From positions 124,001 to 188,000 of the forward strand of contig NZ_QPEJ01000017.1 in assembly GCF_003335085.1 (NCBI RefSeq): DNA of 64,000 nt. Direction: 5' to 3'. Shown here one piece after another: positions 7,720-18,454 of the stretch. Within the stretch, counting starts at the first letter, position 1. Each line of letters opens with the position of its first letter. This DNA comes from Polaribacter sp. WD7 (GTDB lineage Bacteria; Bacteroidota; Bacteroidia; Flavobacteriales; Flavobacteriaceae). The notes below the pieces were generated by a model, which saw only the letters and a program-made list of their open reading frames with translations, ran no database searches and was not told the DNA's origin. The position numbers and the translations under genes are program-made.

Positions 7720-9843
7720 TTACTTCACCAAAGTCAATTGAATTCTCTTCCTAACCACATCAACTTCTAAAACTTTCACCACAATTTGCTGTTGTAAAGA
7801 CACAATAGAATTTACATCTTTTACAAAAGTATCCGATAAATTAGAAACGTGAATTAAACCACTTTCTTTGATACCAACATCTACAAAACAACCAAAATTG
7901 GTAATATTATTTACAATTCCGGGTAAGATTTGCCCTATTCTTAAATCGTTAATGGTTTTAATGTTGGCATCAAAAGCAAACACTTTAGCCTTTTCTCTTG
8001 GGTCAACGCCTGGTTTTTCTAATTCTTTAATGATATCTTTTAGGGTAGGTAAACCTACGTTTTCTGAAATATAGTTTTGAAGATCTATTTTTTGTAAGAT
8101 GTCTTTATTGTCAATTAAATCATCAATTTTTATTTTTAAACCTTTTGCCATTTTATCAACAACAGCATAACTTTCAGGATGCACTCCAGAATCATCTAAA
8201 CAATTTTTAGCATTTTTAATTCGTAAAAAGCCTGCTGCTTGTTCATATGCTTTTCCACCCAATCTTGGTACTTTTTTAATTTCATTTCTTGAAGAGAAAG
8301 AGCCATTTTCGTTTCTATATTGCACAATATTTTCTGCCAATTTTGGTCCAATTCCAGAAACATAACTCAATAAAGATTCACTGGCAGTATTTATATTTAC
8401 ACCCACAGTATTCACACAACTTTCTACTGTAGTATCCAAAGATTTTTTTAGTTTGGTTTGATCTACGTCATGCTGGTATTGCCCAACTCCAATCGATTTT
8501 GCATCAATTTTAACCAATTCAGCTAAAGGATCTTGCAGTCGTCTACCAATAGAAACAGAGCCACGAACTGTAACATCATAATTGGGAAATTCATCTCTTG
8601 CAATTTTAGAGGCAGAATAAATAGAAGCACCAGCTTCACTCACTACAAAAACATCAATAGAATTTTTAAAATGTACTTTTTTAATGAGTTGTTCCGTTTC
8701 TCTAGAAGCTGTTCCATTTCCAATAGCAATGGCTTCAATTTGATAGGCTTCTGCCAAAGAACTGATTTTTTTAATGGCACCAAAAGATTGATTTTGTGGC
8801 GCGTGAGGAAAAATAGTTTCATTGTGTAGTAAATCTCCTTGCTCATTCAAACATACTACCTTACAGCCTGATCTAAAACCAGGGTCAATTGCTAAAACTC
8901 TTTTTTCACCTAATGGTGCACCTAATAACAATTGCTTTAAGTTTTTAGCAAATACAGTTATGGCTGCATCATCTGCTTTTTCTTTGGCATTGGTTAATGC
9001 TTCATTGGAGAGAGAAGGAAATAACAATCGTTTAAATGCATCTTGTATAGCCAGCTGAATTTGTTGAACACATTCGTTATTAGAACGAATAATTCTATCT
9101 TCCATTTTTTGAAGTGTTCTTTCTGTGTCAATTTCTAGTTTTACACGCAAAAAACCTTCTTGTTCAGCTCGTAAAATGGCCAATAATCTGTGTGATGGAA
9201 TTCTGTTTAAAGATTCATTCCAATCAAAATAATCTTTAAATTTTTGTGCTTTCTCTTCTTCTTTTTTTACTTTTATTACTTTGGATGAAATTTGTGCAAA
9301 TCGTTCTATTTGATATCGAATATTATTTCTTATATCTGTTCTTTCATTAATCCATTCTGCAATAATAAAGCGTGCGCCTTCTAATGCTTTTTCAATAGTA
9401 TCAACTTCATTATTTGTATATTTTGAAGCGGTATATTCCAAATCATTTACACGTTGACTAATAATCATTTTAGCCAAAGGTTCTAACCCTTGTAAACGTG
9501 CAGTTTCCGCTTTGGTTTTGCGTTTCTTTTTAAAAGGTAGGTACAAATCTTCTAAAGCAATTAGGTCTTTAGCATTATTTACTTTTCGAGTGAGTTCATC
9601 AGATAAAACTTTTTGTTCTTCCAAAGCTTTCAGAATTGCTTTTTTACGTTTTTCTAATGCTTCAAAAGTTTCTTTAAACTTTACAATTTCTCCAATCTGT
9701 AATTCGTTTAAATTACCCGTCATTTCCTTTCTATATCTACTTATAAAAGGAATTGTTGCGTCTTCGTTTAATAATAAAATGGTGTTTTTTACAGCTTTTT
9801 CTGTGAGTTGGGTTTGCTGAATTATATATTGGAGTAATTGCAT
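7720..9843 (-). CDS. tex: Tex-family RNA-binding transcription accessory protein
   Basis: Tex proteins bind nucleic acid and affect transcription; the precise role is still debated. The 707-residue length is normal. Domains in order are a helical Tex N-terminal region (with FISRYRKEMTGNL, residues about 33-45), a YqgF-like RNase-H fold (VLAIDPGFRSGCK), a helix-hairpin-helix pair (SYVSGIGPKLAENIVQYR) and a C-terminal S1 RNA-binding domain from about residue 640. The gene stands alone: 265 bp separate it from topB and about 210 bp from the acetyltransferase gene. The start is the ATG at 9843. Confidence 0.95.
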   Translation of the reverse strand: MQLLQYIIQQTQLTEKAVKNTILLLNEDATIPFISRYRKEMTGNLNELQIGEIVKFKETFEALEKRKKAILKALEEQKVLSDELTRKVNNAKDLIALEDLYLPFKKKRKTKAETARLQGLEPLAKMIISQRVNDLEYTASKYTNNEVDTIEKALEGARFIIAEWINERTDIRNNIRYQIERFAQISSKVIKVKKEEEKAQKFKDYFDWNESLNRIPSHRLLAILRAEQEGFLRVKLEIDTERTLQKMEDRIIRSNNECVQQIQLAIQDAFKRLLFPSLSNEALTNAKEKADDAAITVFAKNLKQLLLGAPLGEKRVLAIDPGFRSGCKVVCLNEQGDLLHNETIFPHAPQNQSFGAIKKISSLAEAYQIEAIAIGNGTASRETEQLIKKVHFKNSIDVFVVSEAGASIYSASKIARDEFPNYDVTVRGSVSIGRRLQDPLAELVKIDAKSIGVGQYQHDVDQTKLKKSLDTTVESCVNTVGVNINTASESLLSYVSGIGPKLAENIVQYRNENGSFSSRNEIKKVPRLGGKAYEQAAGFLRIKNAKNCLDDSGVHPESYAVVDKMAKGLKIKIDDLIDNKDILQKIDLQNYISENVGLPTLKDIIKELEKPGVDPREKAKVFAFDANIKTINDLRIGQILPGIVNNITNFGCFVDVGIKESGLIHVSNLSDTFVKDVNSIVSLQQQIVVKVLEVDVVRKRIQLTLVK

Positions 9844-10052
9844 TATTTTCTAATTTTACGTAGGTATAAATTTTAGGAGTTAATAAAATAAAATTTCTTG
9901 CTTCAATTTTAATGAAAAAATTAAAAGCACTCAAATTGACAGTATGTTTTTACGATTGCATAGAATTATTCAGAGGCTGTCACATCAAAGGATTTTGTCA
10001 CTTTTCGGAATTGTATCGAGTTGTTTTTAGTAATTGAATTCGTGGCATCATG

Positions 10053-10568
10053 TTAAGAAATCACTTTTTCAAAAGCCAACCGTTTTGCACCGTAACTTGT
10101 GTAAATAATACCGCGGTATTGATAGCCTATTTTTTTTATTAAAGTTTGCATACCCAAATTTTCTTCATGGGTGTCAATCTTCAAACTTTTAATGTTTTGC
10201 AATTTTAGTGTTTGATGCATTTGAGTAAAGACAAACTTTGCGACCCCTAAAGCTCTATATTCTTTTGCAACAGCTAGCCTATGAATAACACCATAAGGTA
10301 AAGCCTCGTCATGCATCCAATTACCGTCAATTAGTTTTTTGTAGGTAGGTTCTGGTCTTGTTGTAAACATAGTAGTTGCTACTATAGTGTTTTTATCATC
10401 AATAATAACATAACTTTCCTCGTTTTTAATATCGTTTTTTACCTGTTCTGCATTAGGATATCCATTTTGCCATTGATCTATATGCAAAGATTTTAATAAA
10501 ACTTTCGCATCATCAATAATTTCCATAATTCTAGATAGATCATGTAAAGAAGAACGTCTAATTTGCAT
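10053..10568 (-). CDS. GNAT-family N-acetyltransferase
   Basis: The protein has 171 residues and the GNAT fold. Motif A, which binds acetyl-CoA, is visible as VIHRLAVAKEYRALGVAKFVF, with R/Q-x-x-G-x-G/A degenerated to RALGVA. It is followed by the strand LKIDTHEENLGMQTL and a tail strand around YRGIIYT. The substrate cannot be told from sequence. It follows the FAH-family gene with a 1-bp gap, so the two are co-transcribed. Confidence 0.85.
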   Translation of the reverse strand: MQIRRSSLHDLSRIMEIIDDAKVLLKSLHIDQWQNGYPNAEQVKNDIKNEESYVIIDDKNTIVATTMFTTRPEPTYKKLIDGNWMHDEALPYGVIHRLAVAKEYRALGVAKFVFTQMHQTLKLQNIKSLKIDTHEENLGMQTLIKKIGYQYRGIIYTSYGAKRLAFEKVIS

Positions 10569-10569
10569 T

Positions 10570-11181
10570 TTAGTTGATTTTAAAATCTAACCAAAGCTCT
10601 TCTTCAACAAAACATTGCAAGTGGTCGCCTTTTTTGTTTTCTCCTATACCTTCTGGTGGTGTTCCTGTAAAAATTAAATCTCCAGGTTGCAAAGTCATGT
10701 ATGCAGATACATAGTTAATAATTTCTGCAAAATTATGAATCATGTGACCGGTATTACCCGCTTGAACCTGCTGATTATTTATTTTTAAACTAAAGTTGAT
10801 ATTAGATAAATCTGTAAAATCATTTATGGATTTAAATGTAGAAATTGGTGCAGCACCGTCAAAACCTTTAGCAAGATCCCAAGCATGTTTATGAGATCTA
10901 GCCTCGTTTAAGACGTCTTTTGCAGTATAATCAATACCTACGGCAATTTCAGAAATATAAGAATTTGCTTCTGCAACAGGTATGTTTTTACCTTCTTTAC
11001 CTATTTTAATGACTAGTTCTACCTCATAAACAAGTTGGTTGGTAATACTAGGGTAATCAATATCTCTATTTACAGACAAACTAGATTCTGGTTTAGAGAA
11101 AATAAGTTTTGGGTTTTCTTTATTAGCTTTAATATCATCTAAATTAATAACGTAATTTTTACCGATTCCTAAAATTTTCAT
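10570..11181 (-). CDS. Fumarylacetoacetate hydrolase (FAH) family protein
   Basis: The protein has 203 residues, the size of the compact single-domain FAH proteins (FAHD1-like acylpyruvase or oxaloacetate decarboxylase, and 2-hydroxyhepta-2,4-diene-1,7-dioate isomerase relatives). The acidic metal site is visible as YEVELVIKIG and the Asp of DLAKGFDGAAPIS, followed by the FAH-typical block GDLIFTGTPPEGIG. Family members act on 2-oxo acids through a divalent metal; which one is used here is unknown. It precedes the GNAT gene by 1 bp. Its upstream neighbour lysA ends in its own terminator, so this pair is a separate unit. Confidence 0.88.
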   Translation of the reverse strand: MKILGIGKNYVINLDDIKANKENPKLIFSKPESSLSVNRDIDYPSITNQLVYEVELVIKIGKEGKNIPVAEANSYISEIAVGIDYTAKDVLNEARSHKHAWDLAKGFDGAAPISTFKSINDFTDLSNINFSLKINNQQVQAGNTGHMIHNFAEIINYVSAYMTLQPGDLIFTGTPPEGIGENKKGDHLQCFVEEELWLDFKIN

Positions 11182-11206
11182 GATTTAGTTTTTGTAATGT
11201 AAATGT

Positions 11207-11246
11207 AAAAAAATATCCACTAAAAAATTAAATTCTCTAGTGGATA
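11207..11246 (-). terminator. Terminator of lysA
   Basis: On the minus strand, TATCCACTA and TAGTGGATA form a perfect 9-bp stem followed directly by a run of seven T. It lies just downstream of the lysA stop. Confidence 0.75.
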
Positions 11247-11267
11247 CCTATAATTATAGTATGTTTT

Positions 11268-12533
11268 TTAAACAGTAGCTTTTTCTTTTTTACTTGATGT
11301 GACAGGCAATTCTACTACTTCTTGATTGTGTAAAATATCTTGCATAGTCTGTCTTTTTCTAATTAAATAATCTTGACCATTTACAACCATAACTTCTGCT
11401 GGTAAAAAACGAGAATTATAATTAGAAGCCATAGAATAACAGTAAGCACCAGCATTATGGAAACACAATATGTCTTCTTCAGATATCTCAGATATTCTTC
11501 TGTTAGAGCCAAAAGTATCAGTTTCGCAAATATATCCTACTACAGAGTAATAACGATCTCTACCTTCTGGATTAGAAATATTTGTGATATGATGATAAGA
11601 ATCATACATCATTGGTCTAACTAAGTGATTAAACCCTGAATCAACATGTGCAAAAACAGTAGAAGTAGTTTGTTTTACGACATTTACTTTAGCTAAGAAA
11701 ACTCCAGCTTCTGATACTAAAAATTTACCTGGTTCAAACATTAAAGTAACATCTTTTCCGTATTCTTCACAAAACTGATTAAATCTTGCAGAAAGTTGAA
11801 TACCTAATTGCTCAATATCAGTAGAAATATCACCTTCTTTGTAAGGCACTTTAAAACCACTTCCAAAATCGATAAAATCAATATTATCAAATTGTCTAGC
11901 TACATCAAAAAGAATATCAGAGGCACGTAAAAAAGTATCAATATCTAAAATATCAGACCCTGTATGCATGTGAATTCCGTTAATATTCATTCCTGTATTT
12001 TCTACAACACGTTTTATATGTGGTACTTGGTGAATTGAAATTCCGAATTTAGAATCAATATGACCTACTGATATTTTAGAATTACCTCCTGCCATAATAT
12101 GTGGATTGATTCGCACACAAACAGGAATTTCTGGGTGTTTTTGACCAAATTGCTCTAAAATAGAAAGGTTATCAATATTAATTTGAACTCCCATTTTAGC
12201 AACTTCTTCGATTTCATATAAAGAAACTCCGTTAGGTGTAAAAATAATATCTTGAGGATTGATACCTGTAGTTAAACAAAGTTGCACCTCTTGTATAGAT
12301 ACTGTATCTAAACCTGAACCTAAATTTTTAAAGAACTTTAAAATATTGATATTAGACAAAGCCTTTACAGCATAGTTTAACTTTAAGTTTTTAACACTAC
12401 TAAAAGCATTTGTTAATCTATTGTATTGAGATTCTATTTTATCTGTATCGTAGACATATAAAGGACTTCCGTATTTATTTGCCAATTCTAAAAGCTGTGT
12501 TCTTTCCACGAGTATATATTTTAATTGTGACAT
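11268..12533 (-). CDS. lysA: Diaminopimelate decarboxylase
   Basis: The enzyme converts meso-diaminopimelate to L-lysine, the last step of lysine synthesis, with pyridoxal phosphate. From the ATG at 12533 the protein is 421 residues. The PLP lysine lies in NYAVKALSN near residue 60. Other family marks are HMHTGSDI, FIDFGSGFKVPY (Gly-rich phosphate loop), the EPGKFLV block and the C-terminal dimer-site Cys region CETDTFG. The TTG one codon upstream is a less likely start. The gene ends in a strong terminator and is divergent from parE. Confidence 0.94.
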   Translation of the reverse strand: MSQLKYILVERTQLLELANKYGSPLYVYDTDKIESQYNRLTNAFSSVKNLKLNYAVKALSNINILKFFKNLGSGLDTVSIQEVQLCLTTGINPQDIIFTPNGVSLYEIEEVAKMGVQINIDNLSILEQFGQKHPEIPVCVRINPHIMAGGNSKISVGHIDSKFGISIHQVPHIKRVVENTGMNINGIHMHTGSDILDIDTFLRASDILFDVARQFDNIDFIDFGSGFKVPYKEGDISTDIEQLGIQLSARFNQFCEEYGKDVTLMFEPGKFLVSEAGVFLAKVNVVKQTTSTVFAHVDSGFNHLVRPMMYDSYHHITNISNPEGRDRYYSVVGYICETDTFGSNRRISEISEEDILCFHNAGAYCYSMASNYNSRFLPAEVMVVNGQDYLIRKRQTMQDILHNQEVVELPVTSSKKEKATV

Positions 12534-12736
12534 CAAAAATAATCAAAATGTTGAGTTGTTTTACAGTTTGTTTTAAAATACAACATATTGTTTTTTTTTG
12601 TTTTTTTTAAGAGTAAGATTGCGAACTTTTCATCGTTGAAATCCTGTTAATAACTAATTACCGATGTCATTTCTTTTTTATAGGGTTAATACTATATTAG
12701 CAAGTACTTCAAACCTAATCATAGTAAGGAATTTTT

Positions 12737-14593
12737 ATGAGCCAAGAAACCAAATATACAGAAGATAATATTAGATCATTAGACTGGAAGGAACATATTA
12801 GAATGCGCCCTGGAATGTATATTGGTAAATTGGGTGATGGCTCTTCAGCCGATGACGGAATTTACATTTTAGTAAAAGAGGTTTTAGACAACTCTATTGA
12901 TGAGTATGTAATGGGTTCTGGTAAAACTATAGAAATTTCTATACAGGGCAGCAAAGTTACTGTTCGTGATTATGGACGAGGAATTCCTTTAGGTAAAGTG
13001 GTAGATGTTGTTTCTAAAATGAATACTGGTGGTAAATACGACTCAAAAGCGTTTAAAAAATCTGTTGGATTAAACGGCGTTGGTACAAAGGCCGTAAATG
13101 CACTTTCTACGTACTTTAGGGTAGAGTCAACCAGAGAAGGAAAGTCTGCATCTGCTGAGTTTTCTCAAGGAAATTTAGAAAATCAAGAATTTTTAGAAGA
13201 AACCTCTCGTAGAAAAGGAACAAAGGTTTCTTTTATTCCTGATGAAACTATCTTTAAAAACTACAAATTCAGAAATGAATATGTAGCTAAAATGTTAAAG
13301 AATTATGTGTATCTAAATCCTGGGTTAACTATTATTTTTAATGGCGAAAAATACTTTTCAGAAAATGGATTGAAAGATTTACTAGAAGACAATAACAATC
13401 AAGATGATATGTTGTATCCAATCATCCACCTAAAAGGTGATGATATAGAAGTAGCCATAACACATAGTAAAACTCAATATTCAGAAGAATACCACTCTTT
13501 TGTTAACGGACAACATACAACACAAGGAGGTACGCATCAATCTGCATTTAGAGAAGCGATTGTAAAAACCATTCGTGATTTTTTTGGTAAAAATTTTGAA
13601 GCATCAGACGTTCGTAAATCCATTATTTCTGCAGTTGCTATAAAAGTGATGGAGCCTGTTTTTGAAAGTCAAACCAAAACCAAATTAGGTTCTACAGAAA
13701 TGGGAGGAGATTTGCCTACCGTAAGAACGTATATAAACGATTTTGTAAAGACACATTTAGATAACTATTTACATAAAAATACAGAGGTTGCAGACAAGTT
13801 ACAGAAAAAGATTTTACAAGCAGAAAAAGAACGAAAAGAGCTTTCTGGAATTCGAAAATTAGCAAGAGATAGAGCTAAAAAAGCCAGTTTGCACAACAAA
13901 AAATTACGAGATTGTAGAATACATTTAGGAGATACTAAAAAAGAAGCACATTTAGAAACTACATTATTTATTACAGAGGGAGATTCTGCTTCTGGATCAA
14001 TAACAAAATCTAGAAATGTAAATACACAAGCAGTATTTAGTTTAAAAGGAAAACCTTTAAATTCTTATGGATTAAGCAAGAAAATAGTATATGAAAACGA
14101 AGAGTTTAACCTCTTACAAGCTGCTTTAAATATTGAAGATGGTTTAGAAGATTTGCGCTATAATAATATTGTTATTGCTACAGATGCCGATGTAGATGGC
14201 ATGCATATTAGATTATTATTAATTACATTCTTTCTGCAATTTTTTCCAGAACTTATTAAAGAAGGGCATTTGTATATTTTAGAAACACCGTTATTTAGAG
14301 TTAGAGATAAAAAAGAGACTATTTATTGTTATTCTGAAGAAGAGAAGCAAGCGGCAATGGATAAGTTAAGAGGAAAACCAGAAATAACGCGATTTAAAGG
14401 ATTGGGGGAAATTTCGCCTAATGAATTTGTTCATTTTATAGGAGATGACATTCGTTTAGACCCTGTAATGTTAGATAAAGAGATGTCTATAGAGCAAATG
14501 CTACAATTTTACATGGGCAAAAACACTCCTGATAGACAAAAGTTTATCATAGAAAATTTAAAAGTAGAATTAGATATTGTTGAGGAAGTTTAG
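12737..14593 (+). CDS. parE: DNA topoisomerase IV subunit B
   Basis: This is the ATPase subunit of the type II topoisomerase that separates daughter chromosomes. The 618-residue protein has a GHKL ATP site ([32 protein letters not shown]), a transducer domain and a TOPRIM region ([11 protein letters not shown], then DADVDGMHI). It ends with the GyrB/ParE C-terminal block [10 protein letters not shown]. The next gene, parC, begins 3 bp after the stop, so the two subunits are made together. ParE is preferred over GyrB because of the parC partner and the compact length. Confidence 0.95.
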   Translation: MSQETKYTEDNIRSLDWKEHIRMRPGMYIGKLGDGSSADDGIYILVKEVLDNSIDEYVMGSGKTIEISIQGSKVTVRDYGRGIPLGKVVDVVSKMNTGGKYDSKAFKKSVGLNGVGTKAVNALSTYFRVESTREGKSASAEFSQGNLENQEFLEETSRRKGTKVSFIPDETIFKNYKFRNEYVAKMLKNYVYLNPGLTIIFNGEKYFSENGLKDLLEDNNNQDDMLYPIIHLKGDDIEVAITHSKTQYSEEYHSFVNGQHTTQGGTHQSAFREAIVKTIRDFFGKNFEASDVRKSIISAVAIKVMEPVFESQTKTKLGSTEMGGDLPTVRTYINDFVKTHLDNYLHKNTEVADKLQKKILQAEKERKELSGIRKLARDRAKKASLHNKKLRDCRIHLGDTKKEAHLETTLFITEGDSASGSITKSRNVNTQAVFSLKGKPLNSYGLSKKIVYENEEFNLLQAALNIEDGLEDLRYNNIVIATDADVDGMHIRLLLITFFLQFFPELIKEGHLYILETPLFRVRDKKETIYCYSEEEKQAAMDKLRGKPEITRFKGLGEISPNEFVHFIGDDIRLDPVMLDKEMSIEQMLQFYMGKNTPDRQKFIIENLKVELDIVEEV

Positions 14594-14596
14594 AAT

Positions 14597-17338
14597 ATGA
14601 GTGAAGAAATAAACGAAAACGAAGAGAATTTAGAGCACCTTAATCAAAATTCTGAAGATATAGAATATCAAGGAGATTTGCCTCAAGAAGAAACCATTAC
14701 TAAAATTACAGGAATGTACAAAGAGTGGTTTTTAGACTACGCTTCGTATGTAATTTTAGAAAGGGCAGTACCAGCATTAATGGACGGTTTAAAACCTGTG
14801 CAGCGTAGAATTATGCATTCTATGAAAGATTTAGATGATGGACGTTATAACAAAGTAGCCAACATTGTGGGGCATACCATGCAATATCACCCGCACGGAG
14901 ATGCTTCTATAGCAGATGCTATGGTACAAATTGGTCAGAAAGAATTGCTGATTGATATGCAAGGAAACTGGGGTAACATTTTAACAGGAGATAGAGCAGC
15001 AGCATCACGTTACATAGAAGCGCGTTTGTCTAAGTTTGCTTTGGAGGTTGTTTTTAACCCAAAAACTACAAAATGGCAAGCGTCTTATGATGGGCGAAAG
15101 AAAGAGCCTGTAAACCTTCCTGTAAAATTTCCACTATTACTAGCTCAAGGAGCAGAAGGTATTGCAGTAGGTTTGTCTACTAAAATTTTGCCTCATAATT
15201 TTCTTGAACTTATAGAGGCTTCTATAAAGTATTTGAAAGGGCGTAGTTTTAAAATTCTCCCAGATTTTTTAACAGGTGGAATAGCAGATTTTACCAATTA
15301 TAATGATGGAAAACGTGGCGGTAAAGTTAGAGTGCGTGCTAAAATATCTCAATTAGATAAAAAGACGTTGGTCATTACAGAAATTCCCTTTGCTACTACA
15401 ACACAATCTTTAATTGACAGTATCTTAAAAGCGAATGACAAAGGAAAAATCAGAATAAAAAGAATAGAAGACAATACTGCTGCAAACGTAGAAATTTTAG
15501 TGCATTTACCACCAAATGTATCTCCAGATAAAACCATAGACGCTTTATATGCATTTACAAATTGTGAAAATTCTATTTCGCCTTTATGTTGTATTATAGA
15601 AGATAATAAGCCATTATTTGTTGGGGTTTCAGAAATGCTAAAACACTCTACAGACAACACAGTTCAATTGCTAAAAAGAGAATTAGAAATTCAATTAAAT
15701 GGATTAGAAGAACAATGGCATTTTGCTTCTTTAGAACGTATTTTTATAGAAAATAGAATATATAGAGATATAGAAGAAGAAGAAACTTGGAAAGGTGTTA
15801 TTAGCGCTATTGATGAGGGTTTACAACCTCATATTAAACATTTAAAAAGAGCCGTTACAGAAGAAGATATCACCCGCTTAACAGAAATTAGAATTAAGAA
15901 GATTTCTAAGTTTGATATAGACAAAGCAAAACAGCATATAGAAAGTTTAGAAGATAAAATTGAGGGAGTTAAACATCACTTAGCAAACTTAATTGAATAT
16001 GCCATAGACTATTTTAAAAATTTAAAAGACAAATACGGCAAAGGAAAAGAACGTAAAACAGAAATTAGAACTTTTGATGATATTGTAGCTTCAAAAGTAG
16101 CTATGAATAATGCCAAACTTTATGTAAATAGAGCAGAAGGTTTTATAGGTACTTCCTTACGAAGAGATGAATTTGTTTGCGATTGTTCTGATATTGATGA
16201 TATTATTATCTTTAGAAGAGATGGTAAAATGATGGTTACCAAAATAGATGCTAAAACTTTTGTTGGTAAAGATATTATACACGTTGCGGTCTTTAAAAAG
16301 AAAGACAAACGTACTGTATACAATATGATGTACAAAGACGGTACTAAAGGACCTAGTTATATGAAACGTTTTAATGTAACTTCTGTAACGCGTGATAAAG
16401 AATACGATTTAACAAATGGTAGTAAAGGGTCTAAAATACTTTACTTTACTGCCAACCCAAATGGAGAAGCAGAAGTAGTTACTGTTAATTTACGTGCTGT
16501 TGGAAGTGTAAAAAAATTAAAATGGGATATTGATTTTGCAGAACTAGGAGTTAAAGGTCGTGGTGTTAGAGGTAATACCATAACAAAATTCGCTATTAAA
16601 AGTGTTGATTTTAAATCGGCAGGAGTTTCAACATTAAAACCAAGAAAAATTTGGTTTGACGATGCTGTTCAGCGATTAAATGTTGATGAAAGAGGTGAGT
16701 TATTGGGAGAGTTTAGAGCAGAAGACAAATTGCTCATTATCACTCAAAGTGGAAAAGCAAAGGCTGTAAAGCCAGATTTGGCAATGCATTTTGAAGATGA
16801 TATGATTGTCTTAGAAAAATGGAAATCTAACAAACCTATTTCTGCAATTTATTTTGATGGAGAAAAAGCACGCTATTACATCAAACGATTTTTAATTGAA
16901 ACATCAGAAAAAGAAGAAGTCTTTATTTCTGAACACCCTAAAAGTCAATTAGAAATAGTAGCAACAGATTATAAACCCGTGGCTGAAGTTGTATATTCTA
17001 AACGAAGTTTAGAAAATGAAACTGTAAATTTAGAAGAATTTATAGCTGTAAAGGGTATTAAAGCTTTGGGCAATCAACTAACTACCGAGAAAATTAAGCA
17101 AGTAAACTTGTTAGAACCGTTGCCATACAAAGAGTATGAAGAAGAAAATATGACTGCAGATGAGGACAAAGAAGAAGATGTCATAGAAGATAAATTACCA
17201 ATTGATGTGCCTGTAGTAGATAAACCAAATGTATTAGAAACATCCGAAAAAGAGGATAAAAAACAAGCGCTTTTAAAGAAAGCTATTCAAAAGAAAAAAG
17301 AAAATACAGATGATGACACACAGCAAACATTATTTTAA
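14597..17338 (+). CDS. parC: DNA topoisomerase IV subunit A
   Basis: This is the DNA-cleaving subunit that pairs with ParE. The protein has 913 residues. The active-site Tyr is Tyr139 in ASRYIEARLS. The quinolone-resistance region reads HPHGDASI, with Asp102 and Ser104 intact, so no classical resistance change is seen there. A coiled-coil tower follows, then a beta-propeller-like C-terminal domain, and an acidic then lysine-rich low-complexity tail from about residue 845. It lies 3 bp after parE. A gap of about 150 bp follows it. Confidence 0.95.
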   Translation: MSEEINENEENLEHLNQNSEDIEYQGDLPQEETITKITGMYKEWFLDYASYVILERAVPALMDGLKPVQRRIMHSMKDLDDGRYNKVANIVGHTMQYHPHGDASIADAMVQIGQKELLIDMQGNWGNILTGDRAAASRYIEARLSKFALEVVFNPKTTKWQASYDGRKKEPVNLPVKFPLLLAQGAEGIAVGLSTKILPHNFLELIEASIKYLKGRSFKILPDFLTGGIADFTNYNDGKRGGKVRVRAKISQLDKKTLVITEIPFATTTQSLIDSILKANDKGKIRIKRIEDNTAANVEILVHLPPNVSPDKTIDALYAFTNCENSISPLCCIIEDNKPLFVGVSEMLKHSTDNTVQLLKRELEIQLNGLEEQWHFASLERIFIENRIYRDIEEEETWKGVISAIDEGLQPHIKHLKRAVTEEDITRLTEIRIKKISKFDIDKAKQHIESLEDKIEGVKHHLANLIEYAIDYFKNLKDKYGKGKERKTEIRTFDDIVASKVAMNNAKLYVNRAEGFIGTSLRRDEFVCDCSDIDDIIIFRRDGKMMVTKIDAKTFVGKDIIHVAVFKKKDKRTVYNMMYKDGTKGPSYMKRFNVTSVTRDKEYDLTNGSKGSKILYFTANPNGEAEVVTVNLRAVGSVKKLKWDIDFAELGVKGRGVRGNTITKFAIKSVDFKSAGVSTLKPRKIWFDDAVQRLNVDERGELLGEFRAEDKLLIITQSGKAKAVKPDLAMHFEDDMIVLEKWKSNKPISAIYFDGEKARYYIKRFLIETSEKEEVFISEHPKSQLEIVATDYKPVAEVVYSKRSLENETVNLEEFIAVKGIKALGNQLTTEKIKQVNLLEPLPYKEYEEENMTADEDKEEDVIEDKLPIDVPVVDKPNVLETSEKEDKKQALLKKAIQKKKENTDDDTQQTLF

Positions 17339-17491
17339 TTAAAATTTATACTTGCTTCATAATTGGTGTTTTTATGATTTCAAATGTTTTTTACGTATAA
17401 ATTAGACAGAATTTAAATAAACTTATTCAAAAGAAATACGTAAAAATAATAGGAGTTAATTTACTGAATAAGATATAGGTATATAGTGAAA

Positions 17492-17956
17492 ATGCATCAA
17501 GGAGTACAGACAATAAAACAGCTTGAAAAGAGAAAAGGTGGATATTATTATTTAAAACTCGATTCAGAAATAGTCAATCAGTTCAGTAAAAAAAGAGCTA
17601 CAAGAATAATTTGCACCATTGATGACAAAATTTCTTATCGCTGTGGCCTGAATCATTTGGGAGATGGAAATTTTTACGTTATTGTTGCTGGAAAATATCT
17701 TAAAGAGCTAAATAAAGATATCGGTGATGTAGTTGATTACAAAATTGATGAAGACCCAGACCAATTAGGTGTTGAAATGCCAGAAGTTTTGACTGTTCTT
17801 CTTGAACAAGATGTAGACTCAAAAGCAGTTTTTGATAAGCTAACAGACGGAAAAAAAAGAAGCCTAATATATAATTTTGTAAGGCTAAAAGACGTTGACA
17901 AACAAATTAGAAATATAATTGACTTTTTAGCTAAAGAAAAACAGAAAATAAAATAA
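17492..17956 (+). CDS. DUF1905 plus YdeI/OmdA-like protein
   Basis: The protein has 154 residues. The N-terminal 90 residues fit DUF1905 (small beta-barrel: YYYLKLDSEIVNQF, TIDDKISYRCGL, IGDVVDYKI). The C-terminal 55 residues fit the YdeI/OmpD-associated family (LTDGKKRSLIYNFVRLKD). Proteins with this pair of domains are common in Bacteroidetes; the function is not established, although YdeI relatives were linked to peptide and bacteriocin resistance. A GTG two codons upstream (17486) is an alternative start. The gene has more than 100 bp of spacing on both sides and seems to be a single unit. Confidence 0.82.
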   Translation: MHQGVQTIKQLEKRKGGYYYLKLDSEIVNQFSKKRATRIICTIDDKISYRCGLNHLGDGNFYVIVAGKYLKELNKDIGDVVDYKIDEDPDQLGVEMPEVLTVLLEQDVDSKAVFDKLTDGKKRSLIYNFVRLKDVDKQIRNIIDFLAKEKQKIK

Positions 17957-18118
17957 AGCGCGAAAAAATACGATGTCAAAAGCGATATGAGTAATTGCGG
18001 AAATCTTTACCAGAGCTAGTTGCCTTGGTTTTGTCAAAATTTGGTATTTATCAATCTAAAAAGTAGTAACTAATTTTTAATGCTACTTCTTTTATTCCAT
18101 TCGTTAATATCCATACAA

Positions 18119-18454
18119 ATGAAATTAAAACATCTTTATTTAGGCTTAGCTATCTTAGGTATTTGTTATACATGGTATTATAATATTTTATGGTACCAAC
18201 AAGCAGTAAACCCTTCTTTTTCCAGTTTTATAACAGATACTCAAATTAATTTTGCTGGTAAATCTTTTGGTGCAGATTTAACTGTAGTATGTTTTACTTT
18301 TTTTGCATTTATGATTCCTGAATCGTTACGATTAAAAATTAAGTATTGGTGGGTTTTAATACCGTTAACTTTTTTTATTGCTATTGCGTTTACCTTTCCT
18401 TTGTTTTTGTATCTTAGAGCAAAGACATTAGAAAAGCAAATAAATGAAAGCTAA
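18119..18454 (+). CDS. DUF2834 family small membrane protein
   Basis: From the ATG at 18119 the protein is 111 residues with three hydrophobic segments (about residues 5-21, 54-68 and 78-101). It matches the DUF2834 pattern of short integral membrane proteins with an N-terminal Y-x-W-Y region and a conserved Asp in the middle (GADLTVV). An ATG 39 bp upstream would add a spurious leader and is rejected. Its 3' end overlaps the next gene by 11 bp, so translation of the two is probably coupled. The function is unknown. Confidence 0.8.
   Translation: MKLKHLYLGLAILGICYTWYYNILWYQQAVNPSFSSFITDTQINFAGKSFGADLTVVCFTFFAFMIPESLRLKIKYWWVLIPLTFFIAIAFTFPLFLYLRAKTLEKQINES

Noticed and set aside
7513..7770. 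Plus-strand frame of 85 codons between topB and tex
   Set aside because: It runs 51 bp into the end of tex on the other strand, has no family resemblance and no promoter box, and its Phe/Lys-rich content matches AT-rich non-coding DNA. I regard it as chance.
8533..9058. Several frames on the plus strand within tex
   Set aside because: All are antisense shadows of a well-supported gene.
17339..17491. Possible small gene between parC and the DUF1905 protein
   Set aside because: No start with a credible frame or promoter box is visible; only AT-rich spacer.
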